NCBI GenBank assembly: GCA_027924585.1
Contig: BSBM01000050.1
Span: 4,092,001-4,156,000, forward strand
Length of the DNA stretch: 64,000 nucleotides
Direction of reading: 5' to 3'
From: Larix kaempferi
Taxonomy: Eukaryota > Streptophyta > Pinopsida > Pinales > Pinaceae
Position numbers and translations under genes: made by a program. Shown in pieces: positions 1 through 11,628 of the stretch (its first letter is position 1; the number at the start of each line of letters is the position of its first letter). Below the pieces are notes generated by a model, which was not told where the DNA came from, did no database searches, and was given only the letters and a program-made list of their open reading frames with translations.

Positions 1-590
1 ACGGATTATTATCAGATGCTTAACACAAAATAACAGAGATACAGTAAAACTGGTTTTCTATTCAATAAGGAAATAAGCTAGAACTGTAAAATGCAGCGGA
101 AAACAAGCTTGTTGGAATGGTGGCGGCTTATCTCTGAGAAGAGATGTGACGACTGCGCTCATTTCGCAAGAAGATGGTTACAATGAAGCTCTCAAGGCCT
201 TTTACAATAAATAGGAATGTCAAAAACCCTAGACATCCAAAAACCTAACCCTAGGAGATGAAACGCCAAAAGTCATGTGGGCCCCGTTTGGGTAAGTTAG
301 TACATCAACTTCCCAGGGTCGTAACTTTTGCATACGATCTCCGTTTGGGGCACTCAATATCCCGTTCTAAAGGTCTATCTGAGATTTACAACTTTCAACT
401 GGGGCCAAATGCATGTCAAGCACAACCATTTGGCCCCCCAAATTGCAAGAAAAGGTCGTTTAGGGCCTCAAAATGGTCCCGGAAGTTCAGGACCCGAAAA
501 ACTGCTAAAAATAGTACAATACCAAAATTGCCATAAAATTGTTTTGAGCCAGTTAGAAAGGTGGGTGGCCACCAATATCCACCTGGATCA
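1..590 (-). repeat. 3' LTR of G1 (33 bp missing at the window edge)
   Basis: This copy matches 5233-5822 throughout and ends in GGATCA, the complement of the TGATCC start. The full LTR is 623 bp in the right copy, so 33 bp of this one lie before base 1. Short open frames inside both LTRs (for example 258-536 and 5490-5768) are copies of each other made by the LTR duplication, not evidence of a gene. Confidence 0.93.
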
Positions 591-605
591 ATCCTCCCTC
601 CTTAG
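591..605 (-). promoter_or_regulatory. Polypurine tract of G1
   Basis: Read on the minus strand this is AAGGAGGGAGGAT, directly inside the 3' LTR, where plus-strand DNA priming is expected. Confidence 0.8.
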
Positions 606-1111
606 GAAGCAATGGTCTCCATTGCGTTGAGTTCCCCCATCAGATGAGGAAATTTCTGTTGAATTTGGCCTCGGGTGAGCCACTTGCCTTGGTGCAGGAG
701 CTGCCCTGCTTTGACAACTCGATAAAGCTGGATCCTTTGATGTCGAGTGCCCTTGATCCGTGTGTCTGCAATATGATCACTGGATGCTTGTTGTAGGAAG
801 TCAGGGTTGAGCTCTGTTGGTGTCAACTTCTCTGCTATGTCTAAGGTGTCTAATAGTGGTGGGAAATATGGCCGAAGGAGAGCCACATTGAAGACTAGAT
901 GCAGACCAAGGAAGGGGGGAATGTTGAGCTCAAAAGCATTGTCACCCACCTCCTTGGTGATGGTGTATGGCCCTTAATGGAGTGGGCGAAGCTTTCGATG
1001 GGGCCTTGTAAGGTGTTCTTTCTGTAAATGTAACCAAACTTTGTCACCCACCTGAAACTTATGTGGCACCCGATGTTGATCATGGCGCTGCTTGTACTTG
1101 GCATTAGAATT
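602..1111 (-). pseudogene. G1 integrase C-terminal region with chromodomain-like tail (broken)
   Basis: The frame continues from the integrase after a stop and carries the usual C-terminal segment (VGDKVWLHLQKEHL, then GPYTI) that binds DNA. It ends in a tail of about 60 residues that I read as a divergent chromodomain-like region (LYRVVKAGQ, GKWLTRGQIQQKFPHL). The 115-aa open part is 602-949; a stop lies just before GPYTI. The protein would finish a few bases inside the purine tract, which is common in this group. The chromodomain assignment is inference from position and pattern. Confidence 0.7.
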
Positions 1112-1812
1112 CTATAGAATATCTTGAACCTGTTGGTGGATATGCTGGATCCATTCAATGAACCGAGCGGCTTTGTCATCTTCTGGGGACGAGTCGGCCG
1201 AGGTGGTCGCAAGGGGAAGTGCAACATCCATGGGGCCCAATGGTTGGAATCCCAATCCCACCTGAAAGGGGCTATGGCTAGTTGTGCTATGCAGGGCTCG
1301 GTTGTAGCTATGTTGGACATAGGGGAGACTCTCATCCCATGTGCGGGGGTGTGTTGAATTGTACATGCACAGGATATATACGACCATCCGGTTGACGACC
1401 TCCATTTTCCCATCGGTCTGGGGGTGGAAGGCAGTAGATTTGGTGTGCTTGGTATCCAGCAGTGACCAGAGGCTTGACCAGAATGAGCTGAGAAACTGAC
1501 TGTCACGGTCTGAGATAATGGTCTGTGGGATCCCAAAATGTACCCATACTCGTTCAAAGAGGAGCTTGGAAGTGGCTTCTGCTGTGATGTTCTTCTTGCA
1601 AGCAGCTAGAATCACCATCTTGGAAAAGCGATCAACAACCACGAAAACACAGTCGTTTCCTCTCTTGGTGGACGGGAGTCCCGACATGTAGTCCATTGAG
1701 ATGGATTCCCACGGCCTGTCAGGAGTAAGCAGAGGGATGTATAGGCCCTGTTTCTTAGTGGTTGGTTTGGCAATAGCGCAAGCGGTGCAAAACCTGATAT
1801 ACTTGCCGACAT
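1112..1812 (-). pseudogene. G1 integrase catalytic core
   Basis: The segment at 1112-1696 reads as a Ty3/gypsy integrase core. It starts SMDYMSGLPSTKRGND (first Asp), then has VVVDRFSKMVI, then ISDRDSQFLS (second Asp), then FHPQTDGKMEVVNRM (Glu), so the D,D(35)E triad is visible. The part just before it holds the cysteines of the H2C2 zinc domain (FCTACAIAKP). A stop closes the frame at the C-terminal end of the core. The stretch has no stop inside the core, although the rest of the element is broken, so this domain decayed less than RT. Confidence 0.88.
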
Positions 1813-1813
1813 C

Positions 1814-2629
1814 CTATCGAAGTTTCGGCCAGTAGAAATGTTTCTGCAACACTACCACTGTCTTTTCGACGCCAAAGTGTCCTGCCACCCGACTGTAGTG
1901 AGCTTCCCAAATCAGCTTCGCGCGCTCGCTTGATGGAACGCAGAGATGGACCATACGACACAACAACCCGTCCTGAAGATGGAAATTAGCAACCACTAAG
2001 TTGGTGCCCAACATTTGATAGGTGGCGGAGAAGTCAGGGTCTATCTTGTAGAGGTGGGGCCATCCGGAGGTCTCGTGGCCGCAAGAGTCTAGCACCATGG
2101 TAAGTGCCGCGACTGGAGGTTGACTGAGGAAGTTAGCAACTGATTTGGTACTCCCTGTTTTATATTTGATGTTGAGGTGGAACTGCTGTAAATATGTTGA
2201 CCACTTCTGATGGCGGTCATTCTGCAACTTTCCTTGGGTCTGCATGAACTGTAGTGGCTTGTGATCAGTGTGGATGACTGTCTCCATCCCAAGAATGTAA
2301 TGTCTCCACTGGCGACAGGCTTGTACAATGGAGTACATTTCTTTGTCGTAGGTAGGTTACTTGCGGACAACATCTGATAGTGTCTCACTATGATATGCCA
2401 CAGGGTGGTCGTGTTGAGTGAGAACAACGCCCACAGCATAATCTAAAGCATCTATCTCGATCTCAAAGGGATGTTGCAGGTTCGGTACTGAGAGTACTGG
2501 CGATGAGCACAAACGCTTCTTCAAGTCATCGAAGGCTTGTTGTTGGGATAGGCCCCACACAAATTTTTCCTTACCACCACCCCTGGTCACTTGGCTGAGG
2601 GCCCATGCGATATGAGAGAATCCCAGCAC
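1814..2629 (-). pseudogene. G1 RNase H and integrase zinc-binding region
   Basis: Two open parts (2357-2629 and 1814-2338) together read as gypsy RNase H. The first has FEIEIDALDYAVGVVLTQ and PVAYHSETL; the second has HTDHKPLQFMQ and continues through a connection to AHYSRVAGHFGVEKT and FYWPKLR, the histidine side of the H2C2 zinc domain. A stop and the loss of the canonical KNYSTxxKE segment separate the two parts. The enzyme would degrade the RNA strand of the replication hybrid. This copy is broken. Confidence 0.85.
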
Positions 2630-3157
2630 GAACTAGCGATAGAAATTGGTGAGGCCCAAGAAGCTCCGAAGTTCAGTGAGTGTGGTTGGGGCTGGCCAAT
2701 CACGGATGACCCGGATCTTGGCTAGATCCACATGCACACCATGTCGATCAATGATGTATCCTAAGTAATGGACCCTGTCCATGCCGAAGGAGCATTTTTC
2801 CAAGTTTGCATATAGTTTGTGCTTCCGCAGGGTGTGCAGAACCTGCTAAATATGCTGCAAGTGTTCCTCCCAAGTCTTGTTGTAGATGAGAATGTCATCT
2901 AGATACACCACTACAAAATTGTTGGTGAAAGGTCATAGGATATCGTCCATCATCCTCATAAAAGTTGTTGGAGCATTTGTCAAACCAAAAGGCATGACCA
3001 GCCATTCAAAAAGACCTTCTTTTGACTTGAAGGCAATCTTCCATACATCTATCTATTCTATTGGGACCTGGTGGTAGCCAGCCTTCAGATCAATCTTACT
3101 GAAGTATTTGGCCCCCGTGAGCTGATCAAGGAGGTCGTCGATTCGGGGAATCGGGTA
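2630..3157 (-). pseudogene. G1 reverse transcriptase palm and thumb (several stops)
   Basis: Read from 3157 leftwards, this continues the frame above through [34 protein letters not shown], the catalytic motif FVVVYLDDILIY (about 2885-2920), and FLGLTNFYR. Stops interrupt it at positions where the family normally has Gln or Arg, which suggests C-to-T decay. The YxDD box is present as YLDD. No function is expected from this copy. Confidence 0.88.
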
Positions 3158-5161
3158 CTAGTTACGGACTGTGATTTTATTCAGGGCCCGGTAATGAATG
3201 CAGAGTCGCCAGGTCCCATATTTCTTCTGCACCAGCACGATTGGGATCCCACAAGGTGATGAACTGGGATGGATGTGCCCCTTGTGGAGCAATTCTTGGA
3301 TCTGCCTCTTGATCTCCTCATTTTCCAACAGAGAGTGGCGATAGACTGGCCCATTGGGTAGCGGTGCGCCTGGGGTCAGATCGATGGGATGCTTGACTTC
3401 GCAGTGCAGAGGTACCCCGGTCAGAGAGGAGAAGATATCTGAGTATCCTTCCACCACCTTATCCACTTGCTTATGTTGTGTGGATAGATCGGTCGTGGAG
3501 GCCCGGGATGTGGCTGTGATCTTTCTTTCACTTTGAGAGTGAATCATGAAGAAGACAAATTTCCCGGTCTGAGAGATGACCTTCCTGCATTGCTTGGAGG
3601 AGATCAAGGAAATAGCAATAGGAGGGACTGCCTCGGGTATCCTGTACAATTTTCTGTTCAAAGAAATAATAACACTATGAGGCCTAGACTCATATACAGC
3701 ATGACGTTTCCATAAATAAGATTGGCCCAAAAGAACATCTAAAACTTCGAGAGGAGCGACATCACACAATACCTCGTCCTTGAAGGGCTTGATGCCGTAT
3801 GGTAGTCGACACTGTTGGCTGGCGTGGAGATCACTTCCTTTGTGGAGCCATCCAATGGTGTAGGGTTGTGGGTGTGGCGTTGTCGACAAGGCCAGGCACT
3901 TGACGACCTCTGTTGAGATGAGATTCTTGTAGCTATTTCTATCAACGATGAAGTGCAGCGGGGTGCCTTTTACCCACATCTGTGAATGGAAGAGGCATTC
4001 TCCTTCTTCTGGCTCATCTGGTTCATCAGGATGGAGCTTGGTGGTAGCAATGGTGGCACTGGGTTCCGCATCAATGATCCGTCTTCCCCTTTCTGGTTCA
4101 GACTTAGAGTCAGAACCTGCATCTGATTCAAATGCTTTCACTTCGGCCACCAGCGACTGCTTTGAGCGGCAATCAACAGTGTTATGCCAAGGGCTCTTAT
4201 GGAAGTCGCACCACTTCCCGATATCTTTCTTTGTTTTTCCGGTGTCCTTCTTTGCTTGAGGCTTGGACTGGTTGTCCTGATACTGTCCATCTTTGCTATG
4301 TATTTTATTATGTGGGTTGGGGCCTCCATTTCCTATCTTTTGCTGTGAAGGGTTCCCAGTCCCAAATTGCCACGTCTTTTGTTTGAGCTTCTGCTCAATT
4401 TTGACGGCATATCGGTAGGCCGCGCCCAAGGAAGAGACGTCTAGGAATTCCATTTCGGTCTGGATGTATCTATGCAAACCACCACAATACTTGAGCACCA
4501 TATGTCGCTTTGAATCTTTGATACCCAGCTTGGTGCGCAAGGTATGGAAGATATTTGTGAACTCTAGCACTGCTTGGTCTCTTTCTTGTCGCAGTGTGGT
4601 CCATTTGGTATACAAGTCGTCGTAACTTCCAACAGGGTAGTATTGTTCCTTAATAGCATCCCTGAAGGATTCCCAGGTGGCCATGACTGAAAATAATGAG
4701 GCTTCTTCTGTGTCCTTTTGCTCGCAGAATGTTTCCCACCAATCTTTGACATGGGGAACGGCTTTGAGGAGCGCAAAAGTAATATTTTCTTTATTCGAAA
4801 AGTTATGGATAGAAAAATACCCTTCTAGTAGATTCAACCACTTATCTACAGCATCTACGTCTATCTGTCCTTCAAATATAGGAATATCGAAGTTGATTTG
4901 TACCTTGAAGGGGGCGGTGCCTCCGCTCGAGGAAGATGTGTCGCTTGTTGGTAGTCGCCAAAGGATTTGCGCGAAATTGTCCATCATCTCGTTCCTCTGC
5001 TGCATGAGGGATTCCTCAAGCAACATTTTGATAGGATCTCCTATCTCGTCATCTTTCTTTTCTCCTGCCATGAGAGGTCGCTTGGGCGTGTGAGATATTT
5101 TTTCCTCAAGAGAAACAAGCTCGAGACCCAATTCTTTGTACCCTGACCTCGTTGGGGACAT
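3158..5161 (-). pseudogene. G1 gag-protease-RT polyprotein, N-terminal 667 residues
   Basis: A long open frame starts at an ATG 26 bp inside the primer site. It has a gag domain (about residues 80-270; GYFSIHNFSNKENITFALL, then PHVKDWWETF), a zinc motif CDFHKSPWHNTVDC (CX2HX4HX4C, about residue 320), and a protease segment LHFIVDRNSYKNLIS where the usual D-[ST]-G triad has become D-R-N. The RT N-terminus follows (RQIQELLHKGHIHPSSSP, then WRLCIHYRALNKI). It ends at a TAG (3158-3160) inside RT. The damaged protease triad alone would inactivate polyprotein processing. Gag could still be made as a truncated product, but this is untested. Confidence 0.9.
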
Positions 5162-5186
5162 GCATTAAGACGACAAGGAGCAGACC

Positions 5187-5198
5187 GCTCTGATACCA
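5187..5198 (-). promoter_or_regulatory. tRNA-iMet primer-binding site of G1
   Basis: On the minus strand this reads TGGTATCAGAGC, complementary to the 3' end of plant initiator tRNA-Met, one base away from the 5' LTR. Confidence 0.93.
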
Positions 5199-5199
5199 C

Positions 5200-5822
5200 T
5201 GATCCGGATTTTATGAGCAAAACGAAATGAATACAGATTATTATCATATGCTTAACACAAAATAGCAGAGATATAGTAAAACTGGTTTCCTATTCAATAA
5301 GGAAATAAGCTAGAACTGTAAAATGCAGTGGAAAACAAGCTTGCTGGAATGGTGGCGGCTTATCTCTGAGAAGAAATGTGACGGCTGCACTCATTTCGCA
5401 AGAAGATGGTTACAATGAGGCTCTCAAGGCCTTTTACAATAAACAGGAATGTCAAAAACCCTAGACATCCAAAAACCTAACCCTAGGAGATGAAGCACCA
5501 AAAGTCATGTGGGCCCCGTTTGGGTAAGTTAGTACATCAACTTCCTGGGGTCGTAACTTTTGCATACGATCTCCGTTTGGGGCACTCGGTAGCCCGTTGG
5601 AAAGGTCTATCCGAGATTTACAACTTTCGAATGGGGCCAAATGATGCCAAAGGCATACATTTGGCCCCCCAAATTGCCAAAAAAAGATCGTTTAGGGCCT
5701 CAAAATGGCCCCGGAAGTTCAAGACCCGAAAAACTGCTAAAAATAGTACAATACCAAAATTGCCATAAAAATGTTTTGAGCCAGTTAGAAAGGTGGGTGG
5801 CCACCAATATCCACCTGGATCA
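5200..5822 (-). repeat. 5' LTR of G1 (623 bp)
   Basis: This is the complete LTR copy, with termini TGATCC...GGATCA. It abuts the primer site on its left and the AATAC flank on its right. It contains the U3, R and U5 of the element; I could not place the TATA box with confidence. Confidence 0.93.
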
Positions 5823-6923
5823 AATACCGATTTGTAGGTGTATGGGAGAGTCCAAAGACTCAAAATTGGTAAGATAAGACTCCAAATTCAAATCGGGGTT
5901 GGAAATAAATGCAACTGGATCAAATTCCAAATGAATGGCATACTGCATTATAGATTCTAGGAAAAATTCATCAGAAGGAAGTATATCATCCCAGATAGAA
6001 CACATATCTAAACATTCATATGGAGGTATCCCTTGGTCAACTATAGGGACCAAGTGCTGAGAGGGTAAGCATGAATTCAGAGGCTTATTCTGAGTAGCAA
6101 TTATACTCAATGAACAATATGCCACATAATTCTCTTGTGACATGGTAGTTCCTACTGACGATGTATATACTTGGTCTATAGTTGGGTAATAAGAGGGATC
6201 AGCAAATGCAAGTTGATTAATAGTGACAATGCTTTCATTATGAGGAAAATGCATCATACGAAAGAGTGTAGACACCACAGCATGCATAGCATATACATAA
6301 TCATTCCCGAGAATTGTATCAAAGTCCATAGGGTCCTTTAAAATCATAAAATCAACTAAGACTATTTTTTCACCCAAAGTAATAGGTACCCAAGGGAGGA
6401 ATCCCACCCATTCACTAGGTATTCTATCGATTTCAACGACAAATTAACAGCTGGAAAAAGGTTAGGGAAACCTAAATCTCTCCAAGCATAAGGGGATAAG
6501 ATACTAACAGAGGCTCCTTCATCTACTACATCGATGAACTGTATGGTTTCCAATATCAAACCTTATATGGAAGGGTGTAGACGAAGGAAGCCGAGGCCCA
6601 ACTAGACTATTCCAATCAAAGGAAATGATCCTAGATCTTGGTAGGGGTTCACTCAGCACAGATGAAGTGCCCCATTTTTCAGAAACATCCAAACTAGTAA
6701 TGAAGAAGACTACAGGGAAAGGTGCATTAGTCCCCGAAGGATTGATGGGTTTGGTCCAATATTGCATCGATTCAATCACTTCACTCTCCGAAGGAAGAGT
6801 GAGGTTGACCAAATACTGTTTTGGTTCAACCACTTTATCAACCAAAGGTTGACCAAGAAGTTCGAAATCTATAGACAATTCAGGAGCAGAGGATCCTTCA
6901 TACATGGACCACACTCTCCACAC
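5823..6923 (-). pseudogene. Element B aspartic protease region (frameshifted)
   Basis: Reading leftwards from 6923, one frame gives RLPSSTPFHIRFDIGNHTVH. A second frame then gives FIDVVDEGASVSILSPYAWR, the active-site segment, and a third gives PITLGEKIVLVDFM, ILGNDYVYAMHAVVSTLFRM and NESIVTINQLAF. This is the fold of a retroviral-type protease in which D-E-G stands where D-[ST]-G is usual. At least two frameshifts separate the pieces. A connector of unknown role follows before the frame runs into the G1 LTR at 5822. Confidence 0.75.
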
Positions 6924-7481
6924 CTCTGAAATAGCAGGGCCAAGTGAGTAAGGTGATATCCCTTATAAAGTTGACAAGGGAAATTTGGATTGCTTCCTAT
7001 AAGCTTAGACTCCTTTACAACATCAGTACTCTCAGCATGACTAGCATTGGATGACATCTTTCCCCTAGCATGACTAGCATTGGATGACATCTTTCCCCTA
7101 GCATGACTTGCAGTGGTTTGTTTCTCAGAAGTAGAAGACTTTTGAACTACGGACCATGTTTTTTTTCACTTCTGGAAGTACAGGGAACAAATAGGTCAGG
7201 TGGTCTCCCTCGCAAAACTTTCAAGGGAACTTAAGCTTACGTTTATTAGGTTTGTCGATAATGTCAATTTTCTCAGCATGAACTGCAGTGGTTGATTTAA
7301 TGTCTTTAGTATGACTCATAGTAACTGGTGACTTGTCATTAATATGACCACCGGTGATCAATGACGCGTCCTGAACATGACCAACAGTGGTTGAAGACAT
7401 ACTTTCAGTATGATTTTCCATGACTAGAAGTTTTCTCCCAGGATGACCTGTAGAGGCTGGGTAGGTGCCCCCAGCATGATC
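6924..7481 (-). pseudogene. Element B gag-protease linker, degenerate
   Basis: Short open pieces contain repeated Ser/His-rich segments (for example SSNASHARGK, and SHTKDIKSTTAVHAEK) that look like a low-complexity linker between gag and protease. No zinc knuckle or capsid domain is recognisable, so the central gag may be lost. The assignment rests on position only. Confidence 0.4.
7030..7115. repeat. Short tandem repeat in the element B linker
   Basis: A unit of about 43 bp beginning GCATGACTAGCATTGGATGA occurs twice with a partial third copy. In the minus-strand reading it gives a repeated SSNASHA peptide. Confidence 0.75.
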
Positions 7482-7850
7482 TCAAGAGGCCGGGTGGCTG
7501 CCCCCTTGCTTTAACATCTTCTCCCTATTCTTCCTATGTCTATTCCTTTTAGATTGTTGGTTACTCATATTACTACATTCACCACATGAGGTAGAAGGAG
7601 GAGGATAAGATGTTCCTGGCGAATAAGGCATAGGGTTTTGATGCTCTTGATTTGAGGTGCTTACTTGAGAAGCATCAGGAGCATGTAAGGCATTCATAGT
7701 GGAGAGCAACCAAACCGGTAGCCCTATAGTGAATCTTGGAAGATTCAAGGTAGCCATTAAGGTAGTACCAACGTTCCCAATGAATGGAAAAGCACAAGGA
7801 GCCCCCTCAACAGGGGTCCCTTGATTGGTTCTCACTGGAATGCTAGCCAT
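7482..7850 (-). pseudogene. Element B gag N-terminal fragment
   Basis: The open frame starts at an ATG (7848-7850), MASIPVRTNQGTPVEGAPC, and runs 122 residues to a stop at 7482. The frame is also open upstream (to 7955), but that part is hydrophobic and lies in the leader. The Pro/Ser-rich middle and basic end (SKRNRHRKNREKMLKQGG) fit a gag N-terminal arm. No conserved domain is visible. It is called gag from its place between leader and protease. Confidence 0.5.
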
Positions 7851-7955
7851 AATTTCTGAATCAACGAGTAATAAATATAAAAGGCCAACTAAGAACAAGC
7901 AACACAAAGTGAATACCATTAGAAAGGTCCTAGGTAATCCAAACAAGGAAAACAA

Positions 7956-9893
7956 ATTCCTTCCGGAGGGAATTCTAGGATGATGAAGGACCAGAAAAAA
8001 CCAACGAAGAATGAAGAGCAGTTACCCAGGGTCCACAATGCAAGCATTTGAATCACCAACCTCCCTCCCAAATAACTGCAAGGGATTTCCTCCCACGTTT
8101 GTCCTAGGTACAGTGGAAATATCCTTTCACCATCACCTGTGTATGACTCCTAAATTATGGATACTAAGGCTACCAATATTGCAGAGAGGGTCTGGGGGAC
8201 AGTCCTAGGTCAAATCATTGCGCATGGGTAGGGTAACAAATTCCAAAACTCAAAAGCACCAAAATGGTACTAATAAGTCCTCATATGTGCACCGATCCTG
8301 GTAGATGCTCAATTGAATATCGGAGGGGTATCTCCTCTACTCAATCGCGCACGACCTCGTGCGTGACTCCAGTGTGAGTGGAGCTTCATAGTTCACCTTA
8401 TACAAAGATGGATTTTCTCCCTAAAAGAATGACACCTATGTTTTGACAAGTTTGAGTGATCGTGGAGGAGTTAAATCACAATTCCCTACCTCCACAATCC
8501 TACTTGTGCTATTTGGTGTGTTTCTAAACTAAAATAAAACCTGAGATCCTATCCAATTTACTGATTGCTTGCTTTAGAAATTGTACTTCAAAAACTTTCA
8601 GAAGAAGTAAAAACAAGCCCAACTAAAGAAATATATCCTTTAACTGAAACATGAAGCACTTAATCACCACAAATATGCATTCACCCACTCTCCATTTATT
8701 TTCAATGCAAGTCCTAAAGATTTAATTTGGAATGCATATGCAAAAAAAAATTATCGAATGCAATTTTTAGTCTTTTTGAATGCAAAAGGTAAAAATTTAA
8801 AGTCTAGTGTGCAAAATAAAACTTAAAACCTAAGCATGCAACTACTCAAACAACTAGCTATGCAAAAGAAAATTTCTTGTTTTTTGATGCAAAGCACTCC
8901 TAAATATTTTAAGTCACTTGCAAAGTATTCTACCAACACTAACTTATAAAATGAACCAAATTTTTATGCTTTTCAAGGTGAGAACAAAACTGAAATTCAA
9001 AGTAACACACTACCAAAGCAAATGCAAAAGACTTTCAGATCTCCTTATTAAACAGTGAAAGAAACCATAAACCCTCAGATTCTTATCATGTAAGCATGCC
9101 AAAATTCGTAAAAGAACACGCTAGGTAATTTTATACCCAATTAGAGCAAAGTACCTACTAATAAATGTGGTTTGGTAAAGCTAAGTTTGCACACAAACAG
9201 TGCAATCAAGGTCCTAAACCACAGAAAAGACACTTGAGATTTCACTACAAAAGAGAGACCAAAAGCATAAGGAAGAAAAAGAAACCAATATAAAGAGTAA
9301 AATCACTCAAATAGATACAAATAGGGTAAAAAAGACTCAATAGGTTCCAAATCCATTCAAATTGGAGCAAGTAGATTCAATTAGACTCAAATAAGGGTCA
9401 AAAACACCAAACTAGTTCACAAACCCCCAACTTGGGTCAACAAGCCCAAAATTCTTCCAAACAAGACCAAATTGCTTCAAAAATATCCCAAACATCAAAA
9501 TAAGATCAATCAAGAGATAAGACACCACTTCCAAGGGGTGTTACACAAACCTAGGATCAGTAGGGACTCCAAAAATTGCAATCAAAAGCCCCCAAAGAGC
9601 TCTAAAATTGAAAAACTCATGCTCAGGATGTACCCGCAAGTGTGAAAGGGAACAAGTGTGAGTGAAACTCCGGTGAACAGGCTTGCACCTACGAATTTGT
9701 CTCATACCCATGATTGTAAGTACCACAAACTCGCGAGTATGGAGAAAATTCCCCAAAAAAATGCAAAATCCAACTCAAAACTGAGCAAGGAAGGGTCTAA
9801 CAAAGCTTAAATTGGTCCTAACCTAGAATTCAACTCATACCTTCAAATATACTGGAAAAAATGAACTTGGATATCCAAAAGAAGATAGGATTC
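7956..9893 (-). other. Untranslated leader of element B
   Basis: About 1.9 kb with no significant reading frame. It is rich in A runs and repeated AAATGCAAAA-like words, and lies between the gag start and the primer site. A similar-looking leader precedes the gag of element A (59477-61184). Confidence 0.5.
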
Positions 9894-9911
9894 TCCCCAG
9901 CGAAGTCACTA
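9894..9911 (-). promoter_or_regulatory. Arginine-type primer-binding site of element B (degenerate)
   Basis: On the minus strand it reads TAGTGACTTCGCTGGGGA. Plant tRNA-Arg complements of the form TGGCGACTCCACTGGGGA are known primers of Ogre/Tat-like and related gypsy elements. It differs from that sequence at four positions. Confidence 0.65.
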
Positions 9912-9915
9912 ATTT

Positions 9916-10560
9916 TGTTTTTAGGGAAAGTCTCCTATAGCAGGGGTGAGGCTACCAACGTACTTGGGTAAAAGATAGACATACAAAGTTCTGCAAGTAC
10001 AATTATTAAGCAAAGAGATTAGGGTTAAGAGGATATGTAACTTATTCAGAAGGTTGATCCAAGCTTCTCCTCTTTCTCTCCAATGCTACAACTTGAAAAA
10101 ACATTCAACAAAACCTTCCTCAAACCAATTTGACTAAAAATAAAAAAAAATGATATTCATAAGAGAACTAAACATCAAATTGTAATCAGATCCGAAACAC
10201 ACATGACAAATCATTTGGAAAGGGAAGAATGTCTGATATTTATTAATGAATGAATTCTTCAAATAATCCTACACAAAGGATCACCCTATCCTCAAGCTGT
10301 TTGGTGTAGCTAACTCCGATGGATATTGGGCCTCCGTTGGCACTCTTTAAGTTGGTGAGTTTTCTCCTTAAAAGGGAGACTTTGGATTAAAGCTAAAGCC
10401 AATCCTAAATGAAATTTGAATGCAATCTACAATTAATAATTCTACAACTACAAGAAGAAATTCTATAGTTACAGAAATGAAAATTTAAATCGAAGATATA
10501 GAAATAAAATACTAACTAAACTAAAAGCTAATTAATAACCTATCTAATAACCTATTTCGG
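9916..10560 (-). repeat. Probable 5' LTR of element B, right end uncertain
   Basis: The LTR inner end would be the TG at 9916, a few bases from the primer site. It has a similar lay-out to the LTR inner end of element A (61209). I could not find a partner LTR or a clear right end, so the extent is a guess. Confidence 0.35.
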
Positions 10561-10990
10561 GAGCCTAATTTAAGAGAAATTTGATGCATATAAAATATAA
10601 TTACTGCATTGCTTAAATAAATTCAAACAACTCATCAATTAATAGGCACATCATTTTTTCTAAAAAAAATGAACAATAAGACATTATTGTCGTTTGGAAA
10701 ATACTGTTTTTAAACCTCCAGTCATTTATCACAATCAGATTAAACAAACCTGCCACAAAATAATGCAGTAAAACATTAGCTACAAATGTTGCATAGAGAA
10801 TGTTCAAATATAATTATTAATTCAACTGAGAAAATGCAGAAAAGACCAATATAACTCAGATGAATCTGTGTAAAATGATTGTTGTAGCGGTTTTTGGTCT
10901 TTTCTTCCAGCTTCAGTAAGAAATTACAAAGCTTTATAATCTACCCAGAAATCCTGTGGACAGAACCTTCATACATTATCCCTTGAAAGA
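10561..10990. other. AT-rich sequence with no recognised gene
   Basis: No supported coding region. It is part of the sequence into which G2 inserted and continues at 15422. One weak minus-strand open frame (10613-10807) has no recognisable domain. Confidence 0.5.
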
Positions 10991-10995
10991 AATTT

Positions 10996-11368
10996 TGTGA
11001 GGAACCTGCAACAATTAATTAATGAAAATACACGAGATAGCGGCAATAACAGAACTCATAATCATTTTATTGATCATAGGCCACTTCGAGGGGGAAACCT
11101 CATTTGAGCAAGCTCAATACAAATAACTTCACGGTGCCTTCACTGGATTCAACACACACTTTAATACTAAGTCTAGGCGCCAATACTATGGGTCAAAACC
11201 ATGGGCCAATACAAACTATGGGTCAACAATTACTACGGGCGACTTACAAAGCATATGTGCCCAACAACAATAACACAAACTATGGATCACAAATACTACG
11301 AGACGTCTTACAAAGCATATGTGTCCAACAACAATATACTAACAAAGTAAAGACATGGGTTCCTAACA
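10996..11368 (-). repeat. 3' LTR of G2
   Basis: A 373-bp LTR with TG...CA ends. It contains short internal direct repeats built on ACTATGGGTCAA and CTTACAAAGCATATG words that are expanded further in the 434-bp LTRs of G3. Confidence 0.95.
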
Positions 11369-11382
11369 TCCCCTCTCCCTTA
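11369..11382 (-). promoter_or_regulatory. Polypurine tract of G2
   Basis: On the minus strand it reads TAAGGGAGAGGGGA, abutting the 3' LTR. The same 14 bases occur at 42518-42531 in G3. Confidence 0.9.
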
Positions 11383-11628
11383 GAAAAAGCTTTCTCCTCA
11401 AAGCTTTAGATGTGGAAATTGATGCTGGATCTCAAGGAGTGGTGCCCATGTAGTAGCCGGTGGTTGCATGTCATGCCACTGAATGAATACCTCTATGATA
11501 GAGCAAGAGATAGGCAGACGCCCTTTGAGTTTCATGGAGGATTGCTTGGAAGGCCGTAGACAAAGAAAAACCATATCAACTGCTTGAAAAGTGCACTCAG
11601 AACGATGCTAATCGGCTTGTTGTTTCAG

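Larger units (their letters stand above)
1..5822 (-). mobile_element. Ty3/gypsy LTR retrotransposon G1, decayed, nested in element B
   Basis: The element has paired LTRs (1-590 and 5200-5822) that align at a constant offset of 5,232 with no indel. A tRNA-iMet primer site lies beside the right LTR and a purine tract beside the left LTR. Gag, protease, RT, RNase H and integrase follow in that order on the minus strand. By eye the LTRs differ at roughly 6-7% of sites, so it is not recent. The right flank begins AATAC; the matching left flank is outside the window. Its right edge cuts into the reading frame of element B, so it inserted into B. It is coding-defective, with several stops in RT and one at the integrase end. 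Confidence 0.93.
5823..10560 (-). mobile_element. Element B: old Ty3/gypsy remnant with VDEGAS-type protease
   Basis: Minus-strand remains run from a gag N-terminus (7482-7850) through the protease (about 5823-6923), preceded by a long leader and an arginine-type primer site (9894-9911). G1 cuts the element at its left, just past the protease, so RT, RNase H, integrase and the 3' LTR would lie outside the window. The same lineage as element A is indicated by the shared VDEGAS motif, the same primer-site type and a similar LTR inner end. The right boundary is uncertain. Confidence 0.7.

Noticed and set aside
258-536. 92-residue frame conserved at 5490-5768
   Set aside because: Both copies lie in the two LTRs of G1, so their similarity comes from LTR duplication, not selection.
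5187-5198. Primer sites resembling a fragment of tRNA-Met
   Set aside because: Only the 3'-end complement is present at this and similar sites; no tRNA cloverleaf was seen anywhere in the window.
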